A stretch of 64,000 bases of DNA from Arthrobacter bussei. Lineage in GTDB: Bacteria; Actinomycetota; Actinomycetes; Actinomycetales; Micrococcaceae. The stretch spans positions 1,488,001 to 1,552,000 of the forward strand of contig NZ_VJXX01000001.1 of NCBI RefSeq assembly GCF_009377195.2. Reading direction: 5' to 3'. Shown here piece after piece: positions 26,050-35,348 of this stretch (position 1 is its first letter; each line of letters opens with the position of its first letter). The notes under the pieces were generated by a model, which was not told where the DNA came from, did not search any database, and saw only the letters and a program-made list of their open reading frames with translations. The position numbers were made by a program, and so were the translations under genes.

Positions 26050-26826
26050 TCACGCGTTCAGCTGGGCCTGCACCTCGAGGGCCATGGCGTGGAAGTCCGC
26101 TTCGTCCTCGGCGTCGAAGGTGCGTGGCTCCTGGTCGATCACGCAGAGGGTCCCGACCGCCCATCCATCGGGACTCCTGAGGGGGTGCCCGGCGTAGAAC
26201 CTGATGAAGGGATCGCCGAGCACCAGCGGGTTCCACCGGAACCGGGGATCGTCGAAGGCGTCCTCCACGATGACGGGGACGGACTCCCGGATGGTGGTGT
26301 CGCAGAAGGACCGTGTCCTGGGCATGTTCTGCTCGACGGGCCCGATCGCGGACTTCAGGAACTGCCGGTGTTCATCGAGGAGCGTCACGATCACCGAGCT
26401 GCTCCTGAAGCGCTCGTGCGCCCTCCGGGTGATGGCGTCGAAGCGTTCCTCCGGCTCCGTGTCGAGCAGGCTCGTTCGGCGGACCGCCTCCAGCCGCTGC
26501 TGCTCCTGCTCCTCGTCGGTGAGCAGGAAGGCGGCATCGGCACCGAGGTCGCCGATGCCGCCGCCGGATCCCTCCGGTGCATCCTCGGCCATGGGAGGTA
26601 CCGCGAGGTTCATCCCGGTACCCCGCAGCAGGGTGTTCACGGCTGCGGCGAGGATGTCACTCTCGGGGGCAGGGAGATCGAGGCGCTGATGGAGGTACTC
26701 CCTGACGTCCGGGAGGGACAGGGTCCCTCCGAGCAGCAGACCTGTCCGCCACACATCCTCCGGAGCCAGGCCCACACGGCCGACAGCGGCGATCATGAGC
26801 GCCCGCTGGGGCCGTCCGTCGGTCAT
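26050..26826 (-). CDS. GAF-domain sensor with the same N-terminal module
   Basis: 258 residues from ATG 26826. Residues about 19-63 (GLAPEDVW, GGTLSLPDVREYL, LPAPESDILAAAVNTLL) match the N-terminal module of the genes at 21.0 and 28.4 kb. A GAF domain follows (about 115-255: LLDTEPEERFDAITRRAHERF, EHRQFLKSAIG, FCDTTI, IRFYAGHPLRSPDGWAVGTLCVI). No output domain. It is divergent from an ECF sigma factor gene. A longer in-frame extension to 27072 exists but crosses the palindrome and is unlikely. Confidence 0.85.
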   Translation of the reverse strand: MTDGRPQRALMIAAVGRVGLAPEDVWRTGLLLGGTLSLPDVREYLHQRLDLPAPESDILAAAVNTLLRGTGMNLAVPPMAEDAPEGSGGGIGDLGADAAFLLTDEEQEQQRLEAVRRTSLLDTEPEERFDAITRRAHERFRSSSVIVTLLDEHRQFLKSAIGPVEQNMPRTRSFCDTTIRESVPVIVEDAFDDPRFRWNPLVLGDPFIRFYAGHPLRSPDGWAVGTLCVIDQEPRTFDAEDEADFHAMALEVQAQLNA

Positions 26827-26998
26827 CCGCCCTGCCGTCCTGTGGTCGTCGTTCCCGTGGTGCCCGCACGATCGGGGCACCTTTCGGGCTCCATCCATTA
26901 GACCCCAGGGCCGCAATCCCCTGCGCATCCGTCCGCCGGCCGGACCACGGATGCCGCGGGAGGCTGGACCGGAGGGGTAGTACAGGTTAGATTCAGGG

Positions 26999-27017
26999 CA
27001 CAGGGCCGCGCCCTGTG
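26999..27017. promoter_or_regulatory. 19-bp palindrome upstream of the ECF sigma gene
   Basis: CACAGGGCCGCGCCCTGTG has perfect 8-bp arms around CGC. It lies in the divergent interval between the GAF gene and the sigma factor gene, about 67 bp before ATG 27084. It could be an operator or a leader hairpin. Confidence 0.4.
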
Positions 27018-27083
27018 TCCTCAGGAGGGCCGGAATGCCGCTGGTGGCACGCCGACCCGACGACTCCCGCACCCGCGGTGGGG

Positions 27084-27770
27084 ATGGTTCTGCCCCGGTC
27101 TCAGCCAGAAAGCGTCACCATCGCCTCCTTCCCCCAGGCGGTCGCCTCCCCTCCCCCCGCGACCGCAGCTCCCCGGGCCCGTCCCACCCTGTCCGACGAC
27201 GACGGGCCGGACGCGCCCGGGCCCGACCTCGTGGAATTGCTGACGTCCGCCGGCTCGAAGGACGAGGCGGCCTTCCGCGACCTGTACACCGCGTGCTCGC
27301 GCCGGGTCTTCGGGCAGGCCCGCCGGATCCTCCTCGACCCGGACATCAGCGCGGAGGTCACGCAGGAGGTCTTCCTGCTCGTCTGGGAGCAGGGCGACCG
27401 CTACCGGCCCGAGCTCGGGCACCCGCTGACGTGGCTGAAGACCCTGACGCATCGCCGTGCGATCGACCGCCTGCGCTCGGAGGTCTCCCGGGGCGCGCGC
27501 GATGAGAAGTGGGGACGCCGGAACCAGTCGAGTGCCTTCGACGAGGTGTCGGAGGCCGTCGTCGGGCGGGACGAGGCGTCGCGGGTGCACGCCGGGATGG
27601 CCGTCCTGTCCGCCGTCCAGCGCGAGGCCATCTCCCTGGCCTACTTCTCACACCTCACCTACGCGGAGGTCGCGGTGCGCCTCGGCATCCCCGTACCGAC
27701 GGCGAAGACACGCATCCGGGACGGCCTGCGGAAGATGCGTTCCGCTCTGGAGACTCGTCCGAACGAGTGA
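27084..27770 (+). CDS. ECF RNA polymerase sigma factor (SigK-like)
   Basis: 228 residues from ATG 27084; GTG 27015 is an upstream option. A Pro/Ala-rich N-terminus is followed by region 2 (FRDLYTACSRRVFGQARRILLDPDISAEVTQEVFLLVWE, and WLKTLTHRRAIDRLRSE) and region 4 (VQREAISLAYFSHLTYAEVAVRLGIPVPTAKTRIRDGLRKMRSAL). This pattern fits the SigK group, normally held by an RskA anti-sigma factor encoded just downstream. No such gene follows here, so control must come from elsewhere. Confidence 0.88.
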   Translation: MVLPRSQPESVTIASFPQAVASPPPATAAPRARPTLSDDDGPDAPGPDLVELLTSAGSKDEAAFRDLYTACSRRVFGQARRILLDPDISAEVTQEVFLLVWEQGDRYRPELGHPLTWLKTLTHRRAIDRLRSEVSRGARDEKWGRRNQSSAFDEVSEAVVGRDEASRVHAGMAVLSAVQREAISLAYFSHLTYAEVAVRLGIPVPTAKTRIRDGLRKMRSALETRPNE

Positions 27771-27878
27771 CGCGTGCGTCCCCCACGGGGACGATGCCCC
27801 CGTGCCCACCTGTGGCTAGGCTCGACGAGGGGCCGGGCTGCGACAGCGGACCGGCACATGGACGAGGACAGGACGGCA

Positions 27879-28472
27879 ATGGATCTGGCACAGGGCGTCG
27901 AACGCTTCACCGTGACGCAGAAGGTCACGCTGATGGTCAACCGCTACGAGATCAGGACGGCGGCCGGGGACGGTTCGCCCGGCGACCTGCTGGCCTTCGC
28001 GCAGCAGAAGCGGACCGCCTTCCGCGAACAGGTCACGTTCTACCGGGACGAGTCGCGCTCCGCCGCCCTCTTCTCCTTCAGGGCGCGGCAGCGACTCGAC
28101 CTGGGCGCCACGTACGACGTGCTGGACGCCGCGGGTGTGCCGATCGGCAGCTTCCGCAAGGACTTCGGCGCCTCCCTGCTGCGCTCCACGTGGCACCTCG
28201 AGGCGCCCGGTGCCGTAGCCAGGGGAAGCGAGCGGAGCGCGGCGACCGCCATCGGGCGGCGGATCTGGGAGATGGTCCCGATCGTCGACGCCCTTCCGTC
28301 CCCCTTCCGGTTCCACTTCGACTTCGTCGACGCGGCAGGGCAGACGGTCCTGGTCTCCGAGCGCGGTCAGTCCCTGCGGGACAGGTACCTGGTCACCGTT
28401 CCCGGCGCACGGCTCGACGGACGGGTTGCAGCGGCGATGGCCGTGGCGCTCGACGCACTGCAGTCCCGGTAG
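27879..28472 (+). CDS. LURP-one-related/scramblase-family protein
   Basis: 197 residues from ATG 27879, preceded by AGGAC. The beta-rich Tubby-like fold of LOR/scramblase proteins is suggested by VNRYEI, DLLAFAQQKRTAFREQVTFY, ARQRLDLGATYDVLDAAGVPIGSFRKDFG and the closing VPGARLDGRVAAAMAVALDAL helix. Bacterial members are cytosolic and of unknown role; phospholipid binding is inferred from eukaryotic relatives only. Its 3' end overlaps the convergent gene below by 80 bp. Confidence 0.82.
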   Translation: MDLAQGVERFTVTQKVTLMVNRYEIRTAAGDGSPGDLLAFAQQKRTAFREQVTFYRDESRSAALFSFRARQRLDLGATYDVLDAAGVPIGSFRKDFGASLLRSTWHLEAPGAVARGSERSAATAIGRRIWEMVPIVDALPSPFRFHFDFVDAAGQTVLVSERGQSLRDRYLVTVPGARLDGRVAAAMAVALDALQSR

Positions 28473-28809
28473 GCGCCGCCTCCGCCATCCCGTCCGCGAC
28501 AGGATGCGGTCCGGCAGCCGTGCAGGCCCGGAACAGCGTGCGCGCTCCGACTGCTCCGCGCACTCCCGCCCGGCTGTACGGGGCGCGGCAGCAGGACAGG
28601 AGGCCCACCCTCGCCTGGTCGTCGAGCAACTCGTTGACCGCCTGCGTCACGCAGTCGCCGTCGTCGGCGGGCAGGGTGATCACGCCGTGGAGATAGCCGT
28701 CGACCTCGAGATGGCCGATGCACCCGCCCATGTTGAGGAAATGCTCCCAGACCGTCGCGAGGGAGAGGCCCGCGTGCTGCATCGCGAGACGGGTGTGGTG
28801 TCCTTGCAT
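28393..28809 (-). CDS. Stand-alone copy of the N-terminal module found in the two GAF proteins
   Basis: 138 residues from ATG 28809, with a strong GGAGGA 9 bp upstream. Residues about 14-58 (GLSLATVW, MGGCIGHLEVDGYLHG, LPADDGD, QAVNELLDD) match the module at the start of the GAF proteins at 21.0 and 26.1 kb. After RAPYS (about residue 75) the rest is low-complexity Ala/Arg/Pro sequence running into the convergent LURP-one gene. The original stop was probably near residue 80 and has been lost or frameshifted. No function known. Confidence 0.6.
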   Translation of the reverse strand: MQGHHTRLAMQHAGLSLATVWEHFLNMGGCIGHLEVDGYLHGVITLPADDGDCVTQAVNELLDDQARVGLLSCCRAPYSRAGVRGAVGARTLFRACTAAGPHPVADGMAEAAPTGTAVRRAPRPSPLQPVRRAVRRER

Positions 28810-28981
28810 GCGGCGGTGTCCTCCGGCGATCCTCTGCGGAAGCCGGATGGGGCTGCCGCCACCGGGCAGCGGAGCGCGCACCTCCCGCGGCCGGCTTCGT
28901 GACCACGGGCGGCCACCCGGGTACCGGGCCGTCGCACTGCCACCATTCTGGCACCCGTGAGCGCCGGACGACGCGCCGGAT

Positions 28982-29851
28982 TCAGCACTGGCGCTGGAGC
29001 CCGGATCCTGCATGCAGCGCGGCGACGACCACTGAGCTGTCATCCATCGGCTTGAGGCGAGGGAAGCGGGTGCAGTCCGCGTCGGCGGCCAACCGCGCGA
29101 CGAGGGCGTCCATCGTCGGTCCGGGCCCGTGCAGCCGCAGGTCCTGGAGGAACGTCTCCGGCGTCGCCACGACGGCCGCGAGGTCGAGGGCCGCGGCGAA
29201 GCCGTCGGTCATGAGGGCGACGTCGAGGAGCTCGGAGGCGGCATAGGTCCTGCGGAGCGCGTGGGGCGCCCCGGCGCCGCTGAGGTCGGCGATCCAATAG
29301 CCCTCCGGCGTGTTGCGGAGCCTCCGATTGCCGACCAGCAGGTCCTGCACGAGCGGACGGGCATCGGCCGGCGTGAGCGCCGTGCCTCGCCGGAGCTCCT
29401 GCAGGCGCTCCACCACCACGGCATCCAGCTCGCCGACGGCGCCGTCGCGGACGGCGTGGACCGAGCCGTCGGTGAGCCCCACGAGCGCCAGGCAGTCCCC
29501 GAGGGAGTACACCTCGACCTCCGCCCCCGTGATGCGTGCGACCAGGACGGACGCGGAGGGGCCGAGTCCACCGTCGTCCCCCTCGCCGTACTCCGCCCGC
29601 AGCTCGGCGAGGCACGCGGCCAGGACGACGGCGACCGGCCTGCCGTCCGCCAGCCGTTCGACCAGCAGGGGCGCGAGCGAGTGCGCGAACCAGTGGGGGT
29701 CACTCGGCCAGCCGGTCATGCGCCCTGCGCCGAGCCCCGAGGCGCCGTCGATCATCACGAGCGAGGATCCCGATACGGCGAGGGCGTCCTCGTTCACCAG
29801 GGATCCCGGCACGGAGAGGGAGCGCGGAACGGACCAGCAGTAGTCCGTCAT
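28982..29851 (-). CDS. PP2C-family protein phosphatase
   Basis: 289 residues. PP2C motifs are recognisable in order: NEDAL (motif 1), MIDGASGLG (DGxGG-like, altered), VYSLGDCLALV (GDS-like), LMTDGFAAAL (SDG motif) and PMDDSSVVVAAL (final metal-binding DD). So a metal-dependent Ser/Thr phosphatase, somewhat divergent. It overlaps nagB by 4 bp (ATGA), placing it third in the EIIC-nagB operon and therefore probably under the same GntR control. Whether it acts on a PTS or nag protein is unknown. Confidence 0.8.
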   Translation of the reverse strand: MTDYCWSVPRSLSVPGSLVNEDALAVSGSSLVMIDGASGLGAGRMTGWPSDPHWFAHSLAPLLVERLADGRPVAVVLAACLAELRAEYGEGDDGGLGPSASVLVARITGAEVEVYSLGDCLALVGLTDGSVHAVRDGAVGELDAVVVERLQELRRGTALTPADARPLVQDLLVGNRRLRNTPEGYWIADLSGAGAPHALRRTYAASELLDVALMTDGFAAALDLAAVVATPETFLQDLRLHGPGPTMDALVARLAADADCTRFPRLKPMDDSSVVVAALHAGSGLQRQC

Positions 29852-30624
29852 GCCAGGCCGTCCGCCAGTGCCTGGGCCTCGCGGTAATAGTCGAGCATCG
29901 TCAGCTTCGACGCCGCCTCGGGATCCAGCACGACGACGGCCCTGGGGTGCAACTGGAGCACGGAGCCCGGGCAGAACGCGCTGAGCGGACCCTCCACCAT
30001 GGCCTTCACCGCGTGCGCCTTCACGCTCCCGAGGGCGACGAGGACCGCCTGGTGTGACTCCCCGATGGTGCCGAGTCCCTGGGTCAGGCAGAGCTTCGGT
30101 ACCTCCTCGCCGTCGTCCTCGAAGAAGCGCGCGTTGGCCGCACGGGTCGCTCCGGCGAGGGTCTTGACGCGCGTCCTGGACGTCAGGGACGAGGTCGGCT
30201 CGTTGAAGCCGATGTGCCCGTTGGCTCCCAGGCCGAGGAGCTGCACGTCGATACCGCCCGCCGCCGCGATGGCGGCGTCGTAGCGTGCAGCTTCCGCGAC
30301 GGGGTCGGTGGCGTCACCCCGCGGCGTGTGGAGCCGCGCCGGTGTGACGTCCACGTGGTCCACGAACTCGCGCCGGATCGTCGAGTGGTAGGACTGCGGA
30401 TGACCGGCGGCGAGCCCTGCGTACTCGTCGAGGGTGAACACGGTGACGTCGCCGAAGCCGAGGCCCTCCTCGCGGTGCCGCCGGATCAGCTCGGCATAGG
30501 TGGACGACGGCGAGCCTCCCGTCGCGAGGCCGAGGACGGCGGACCCCTGCCGCACCCGGGCCTCGATGATGTCGGCGGCCCGCTGCCCTACCTGTGCCGC
30601 GGATTCGCAGAGGATGATCTGCAC
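29848..30624 (-). CDS. nagB: Glucosamine-6-phosphate deaminase
   Basis: 258 residues, the standard NagB length. Conserved motifs: GLATGGSPSSTY (phosphate loop), VTVFTLDEYAGL with the catalytic Asp and the base-assisting Asp/Glu, and GLGANGHIGFNEP with the catalytic His. It converts glucosamine-6-P to fructose-6-P plus ammonia, after NagA. It lies 31 bp downstream of the PTS EIIC gene and overlaps the PP2C gene, so the order is EIIC, nagB, PP2C in one operon. Confidence 0.96.
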   Translation of the reverse strand: MQIILCESAAQVGQRAADIIEARVRQGSAVLGLATGGSPSSTYAELIRRHREEGLGFGDVTVFTLDEYAGLAAGHPQSYHSTIRREFVDHVDVTPARLHTPRGDATDPVAEAARYDAAIAAAGGIDVQLLGLGANGHIGFNEPTSSLTSRTRVKTLAGATRAANARFFEDDGEEVPKLCLTQGLGTIGESHQAVLVALGSVKAHAVKAMVEGPLSAFCPGSVLQLHPRAVVVLDPEAASKLTMLDYYREAQALADGLA

Positions 30625-30655
30625 GGCCGTCCCTTCGTCGTCTGGTCGGTCGGTC

Positions 30656-31924
<1,269 letters not shown>

Positions 31925-32074
31925 CGTGCTCCTCGATTCGGTGTGCGGGGTGTCCGACGGCTCGCCGGGACAGGTACGCCGGTGTAGCTGGTGGACGGGT
32001 TGCGTCGGTGCTGAGTGCTGGTCTGGTGGTGCCTGCTTGTGGCTGTGCTGCCGACTCAGTAGAGTCTGCTCCAG

Positions 32075-32088
32075 CTGGTTATAACCAG
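32075..32088. promoter_or_regulatory. DasR/NagR-type operator (dre-like palindrome)
   Basis: CTGGTTATAACCAG is a perfect 14-bp palindrome in the 269-bp divergent interval between EIIC and EIIB. It closely matches the known DasR site (CTGGTCTAGACCAG type), differing only in the central four bases. The GntR/UTRA regulator encoded at 32912 is the expected ligand, with GlcNAc- or glucosamine-6-phosphate relieving repression of both transcripts. Confidence 0.8.
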
Positions 32089-32193
32089 TGAGTGTGATCA
32101 CTCTGAAGCCTCGAACGCATCTCTGTCAACAACGGGGACGGGGACGATCACACGCACACGACGAGCCCTGACCGCAGGACCGAAGGAGCAGAC

Positions 32194-32424
32194 ATGTCCA
32201 AAGCAGAGACCATCCTCGCGGCGCTCGGAGGAGCAGCGAACGTCGAGGAGATCGAGGGGTGCATCACGCGCCTGCGGACCGAGGTGGCGGATGCCTCGCT
32301 CGTGGACCAGGCCGCGCTCAAGGCAGCCGGCGCACACGGGGTCATGGTCGCCGGGACTGTGGTGCAGGTGGTCGTGGGGCCGGAGGCCGAGAACCTGGCC
32401 GAGGACATCCAGGACCTGATGTGA
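32194..32424 (+). CDS. PTS subunit EIIB, GlcNAc/glucose type
   Basis: 76 residues, a free-standing EIIB domain of the glucose family. The phosphorylated cysteine is in IEGCITRLRTEV, with the closing GVMVAGTVVQVVVGPEAENLAEDI typical of the fold. It receives phosphate from EIIA (next gene) and passes it to sugar held by EIIC (divergent gene). It overlaps the EIIA start by 4 bp (GTGA), so expression is coupled. Confidence 0.93.
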   Translation: MSKAETILAALGGAANVEEIEGCITRLRTEVADASLVDQAALKAAGAHGVMVAGTVVQVVVGPEAENLAEDIQDLM

Positions 32425-32909
32425 GTTCGGCTGCTCCCGCGGCCCTGCGGGTGGCGTCACCCCTGCCCGGTCGCGTGATCGCCCTGGCCGACGTCCCCGA
32501 CCCCGTCTTCGCCTCAGCCCTCGTGGGGGACGGCGTCGCCGTCGTACCGCACGACGACGCCGCGGTGCTGACCGCCGTCGCGCCGCTGGCCGGCCGCGTC
32601 GTCAAGATCATGCCGCATGCCTTCATCGTCCAGCACGAGAGCGGCCCTGCCGTCCTGGTCCATGTGGGGATCGACACGGTGCACCTGAAGGGTGAGGGCT
32701 TCACCGTGCACGCGGCGAAGGGCGACGTGGTCGCCGTCGGCGATGCCATGGTCGGCGTCGACGTCCCGTTCATCCGCTCGAAGGGCCTCGACCCCTGCTG
32801 CCCCGTCGTCGTCCTCGACACAGCGGCCGGCGCTGTGACCGGCACGGCCGCCGGCGCGTCGGTGGCCGTGGGCGGTCTGCTGTTCACCCTGCCGCCGGCG
32901 ACCGCCTGA
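32421..32909 (+). CDS. PTS subunit EIIA, glucose (Crr-like) type
   Basis: 162 residues from GTG 32421, overlapping the EIIB stop. The EIIA-Glc fold is marked by ASPLPGRVIALADVPDPVFAS, DGVAVVPHD, the supporting His in KIMPHAFIVQHESG, and the phosphorylated His in AVLVHVGIDTVHLKGEGF. HPr, encoded elsewhere, would phosphorylate it. It ends 2 bp before the GntR regulator gene, which continues the operon. Confidence 0.93.
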   Translation: MSSAAPAALRVASPLPGRVIALADVPDPVFASALVGDGVAVVPHDDAAVLTAVAPLAGRVVKIMPHAFIVQHESGPAVLVHVGIDTVHLKGEGFTVHAAKGDVVAVGDAMVGVDVPFIRSKGLDPCCPVVVLDTAAGAVTGTAAGASVAVGGLLFTLPPATA

Positions 32910-32911
32910 CC

Positions 32912-33652
32912 ATGGAGCCCGATGTGGACGACCTCGGGGCCGGTGAGCTCAAGCACGTATGGGTGCGCCGGAAGATCCAGGAGCTCGTTGCCGCGAGCAG
33001 CCTCCGCCCGGGCGATGCACTGATCGGCGAGCGCCAACTCGAGGAGGAGTTCGGAGTCTCGAGGATCACGGTGCGCCGTGCCATCGCGGACCTGGTGCAG
33101 GACGGCGCCCTGGTCCGCGTCAAGGGCAAGGGCACGTTCGTCTCGCACGGGATGGTCCGCTCCACCCTGCACCTCGCCTCGTTCAACGAGGACATGAGGG
33201 CCGCAGGCTTCGAGCCCAGCACCAGGGTCATCACGGCAACCACCACAGCACCGCCACGGGAGGCCGCCCATCATCTCGGCCTTCCACCACATGCGGAGGC
33301 GCACCTCGTGGCCCGCCTCCGCCTCGCCAACGGGGCCCCGGTCAGCGTCGACGAGTCCTGGCTCCCGCCGTCGTTGCTGCCCGGCCTCCTCGACCACGAC
33401 CTCACGGGCTCGCTCTACCGGGTCCTGGCCGCGAGCGGCTACCCCGTGGAGCGCGTGGAGCAGACCGTGGAGGCAGCCGCCGCCCCCGAGAGGATCGCGC
33501 GGCTCCTCGACGTCGAGCCGGGCGCCCCCGTCCTGCTGTTCCATCGCCGCTCCTTCAGCGGCCGGAACGAGCCCGGGACGCCGATCGAGTACTCCATCTC
33601 CACCTACCGCTCCGATCGGTACCAGATCTCCATGCACCTCGGCCCGCACTAG
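32912..33652 (+). CDS. GntR-family regulator with UTRA domain (DasR/NagR-like)
   Basis: 246 residues. The winged-helix domain (about 15-80: IQELVAASSLRPGDALIGERQLEEEFGVSRITVRRAIADLVQDGALVRVKGKGTFV) is followed by a UTRA ligand domain (about 95-240) with the usual LARLRLANGAPVSVDESWLP and PIEYSISTYRSDRYQ. The family representatives DasR and NagR bind amino-sugar phosphates. It is the last gene of the EIIB-EIIA operon, behind the palindromic operator at 32075, so autoregulation is expected. It may also control nagA elsewhere. Confidence 0.93.
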   Translation: MEPDVDDLGAGELKHVWVRRKIQELVAASSLRPGDALIGERQLEEEFGVSRITVRRAIADLVQDGALVRVKGKGTFVSHGMVRSTLHLASFNEDMRAAGFEPSTRVITATTTAPPREAAHHLGLPPHAEAHLVARLRLANGAPVSVDESWLPPSLLPGLLDHDLTGSLYRVLAASGYPVERVEQTVEAAAAPERIARLLDVEPGAPVLLFHRRSFSGRNEPGTPIEYSISTYRSDRYQISMHLGPH

Positions 33653-33753
33653 GCCGGCGCTCCGTCCGGCAGTGAAGGGCGGGCGCGGTGGGCGGACCGG
33701 CTCGTTCACCCGGGCCTGCCCATGTGGCGGGCCGGCCCAGGCAGCGCGCCTGC

Positions 33754-34440
33754 TCAGGCAGTGGGGCGGAGGGCGGACTGCACGACGACGACGTCGGACC
33801 CGTACTCGGCGTCCATCCGCGCCTGGAAGGAGCCGTCGTCGTAGACCACCATGAGGCTGACGAAGCCGCGGTCCACGCCGGCGGTCACGGCGTAGCCCTC
33901 GTGACCGGTATAGACCTCGGGAAGGATGCGGTCGAGCTCCTGCCGGTCGGTGGTGCCCTGGCGTCCGGCGAGGGGATCCTCGAAGGGCAGGGCGTCGTAG
34001 AGGGAGAGCGGGACGGGGATGCCGGTGCGGGTGAAGACGCTCCCGTCCCACGTCCCCGTGACCGCGTAGGCGCCCCAGGTCACGCCCGACGCCGTCTCGG
34101 CCTGCTGCGCGAGCCCCCAGTCCCAGCCCGCCACCTCGGGACCCGAGCACTGCGGCGGGTAGGACTCGGCAACACCACCGAGGCAGAGCTGCGGCGGAGC
34201 GTCCCCGATCTGGAGGACGGTGCCCTGGCCGGCAACGGGCCCGTCGGCGGGCGGCGGCGCGAAGGCTGCGGGTGTGGGGACCGGGGACGTCGAGGGGTCG
34301 GCGGGATCCGATGGACCGGTGGTGGCGCGCGGTGAGGTGGCCGGCCCGCCGACGACTGCACCGGCGCCGCCATCCGCCCCACAGCCGCTGAGCAGTACCG
34401 CTGCGAGGACCAGCACTCCGACGTGCACCGACCGTGTCAT
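33754..34440 (-). CDS. Secreted lipoprotein, unknown function
   Basis: 228 residues from ATG 34440, chosen because it gives a standard lipoprotein signal ending in LLSGC (Cys20). A Pro/Ser/Thr-rich linker of about 50 residues spans the wall region. The folded part (from about residue 75) contains two Cys residues close together (LCLGGVAESYPPQC) likely to form a disulfide. I do not recognise a family, though similar lipoproteins are frequent in this group. Convergent with the GntR gene. Confidence 0.75.
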   Translation of the reverse strand: MTRSVHVGVLVLAAVLLSGCGADGGAGAVVGGPATSPRATTGPSDPADPSTSPVPTPAAFAPPPADGPVAGQGTVLQIGDAPPQLCLGGVAESYPPQCSGPEVAGWDWGLAQQAETASGVTWGAYAVTGTWDGSVFTRTGIPVPLSLYDALPFEDPLAGRQGTTDRQELDRILPEVYTGHEGYAVTAGVDRGFVSLMVVYDDGSFQARMDAEYGSDVVVVQSALRPTA

Positions 34441-34721
34441 GCACCCATGATCGACGACCCGCACCCTTCCGGCCATGGCCCGCCCCGCATCAGCGCCGAA
34501 CCGTGACCACGCGCCGAGGCGGGATGGACCGGCATCCGGCCGGGCGCCCTACGGGCGGGACGACGGCGCGGCGGGACCAGGGCGGCCGCCGCAGGACGAC
34601 GCTGTGCGGTGGGGAGCCGAACGGCCTATCCTGTGGAGACGTGCCTCGGTTCGGCTGGTCTCACGGCGTTCGCGCCGGGTCCGCGCCATGGCGTCCCGCC
34701 CATCACTGCTGCCGGAGATGC

Positions 34722-35180
34722 ATGAGACCCGCCTATACCTTCGAGACCACGTACGAGATCAGCCGGTTGGAGAGGTGCGCGGTGACCGTCCGCGCCCGGG
34801 AACCGGTCTCCGTGACGGAGGTCGATGCGCTCATGATGCTGCGCCGGGGATTCGAGCTCACCGACCACCGACCGTACGTGGTGTTCGTCGACCTGAACGA
34901 CGTCGTCGAGATCCTCCCCGGAGCACGCCGCGTCCTCGCTTCCGCACGGCACGTCCTGGCCGCCTCGATGCTCGGCAGCACGCCCGTGGACCGCATGATG
35001 GCCGCCGGGTACGCGCACGCCGCCTACCCGGCCGAGTACTTCGAGGACAGGGCGGCCGCGTTCCAGTGGCTGGCCGTGATGCACGACCTGCTGTGCGCCG
35101 ACCCTGTCCCCCACACCATGAGCCTGACCATCGACCTCGATCCCTTCGACCGGCCCCGTTATCAGCCGACGCGCGGCTGA
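34722..35180 (+). CDS. SEC14/STAS-like domain protein
   Basis: 152 residues from ATG 34722, with GGAG 4 bp upstream. The C-terminal two thirds look like a STAS/SEC14-type alpha-beta domain: PYVVFVDLNDVVEILPGARRVLA, then ASMLGSTPVDRMMAA and AEYFEDRAAAFQWLAV. The same order of motifs (a VHLQG-like strand, a GTGPVD turn, a YFECPRAAQEWAL ending) occurs in the gene at 41.4 kb, so the two are paralogues. Partner and role unknown; anti-sigma-type regulation is only a guess. Confidence 0.68.
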   Translation: MRPAYTFETTYEISRLERCAVTVRAREPVSVTEVDALMMLRRGFELTDHRPYVVFVDLNDVVEILPGARRVLASARHVLAASMLGSTPVDRMMAAGYAHAAYPAEYFEDRAAAFQWLAVMHDLLCADPVPHTMSLTIDLDPFDRPRYQPTRG

Positions 35181-35348
35181 CTCCCGCCGCAGGCACGCGG
35201 CGGCATCGGCGATCGGGTGCCCGCGATGCTGGAGGCTGTCAAGGTGACCGACCGCAGGGACGGGTGCTTGTGTGACGCCGAGAGCCGTCCCTAGCGTGAG
35301 GACCATCGAAGGCCACGCCCACGCAGCACGGCAGAAGGAGTACGGATC

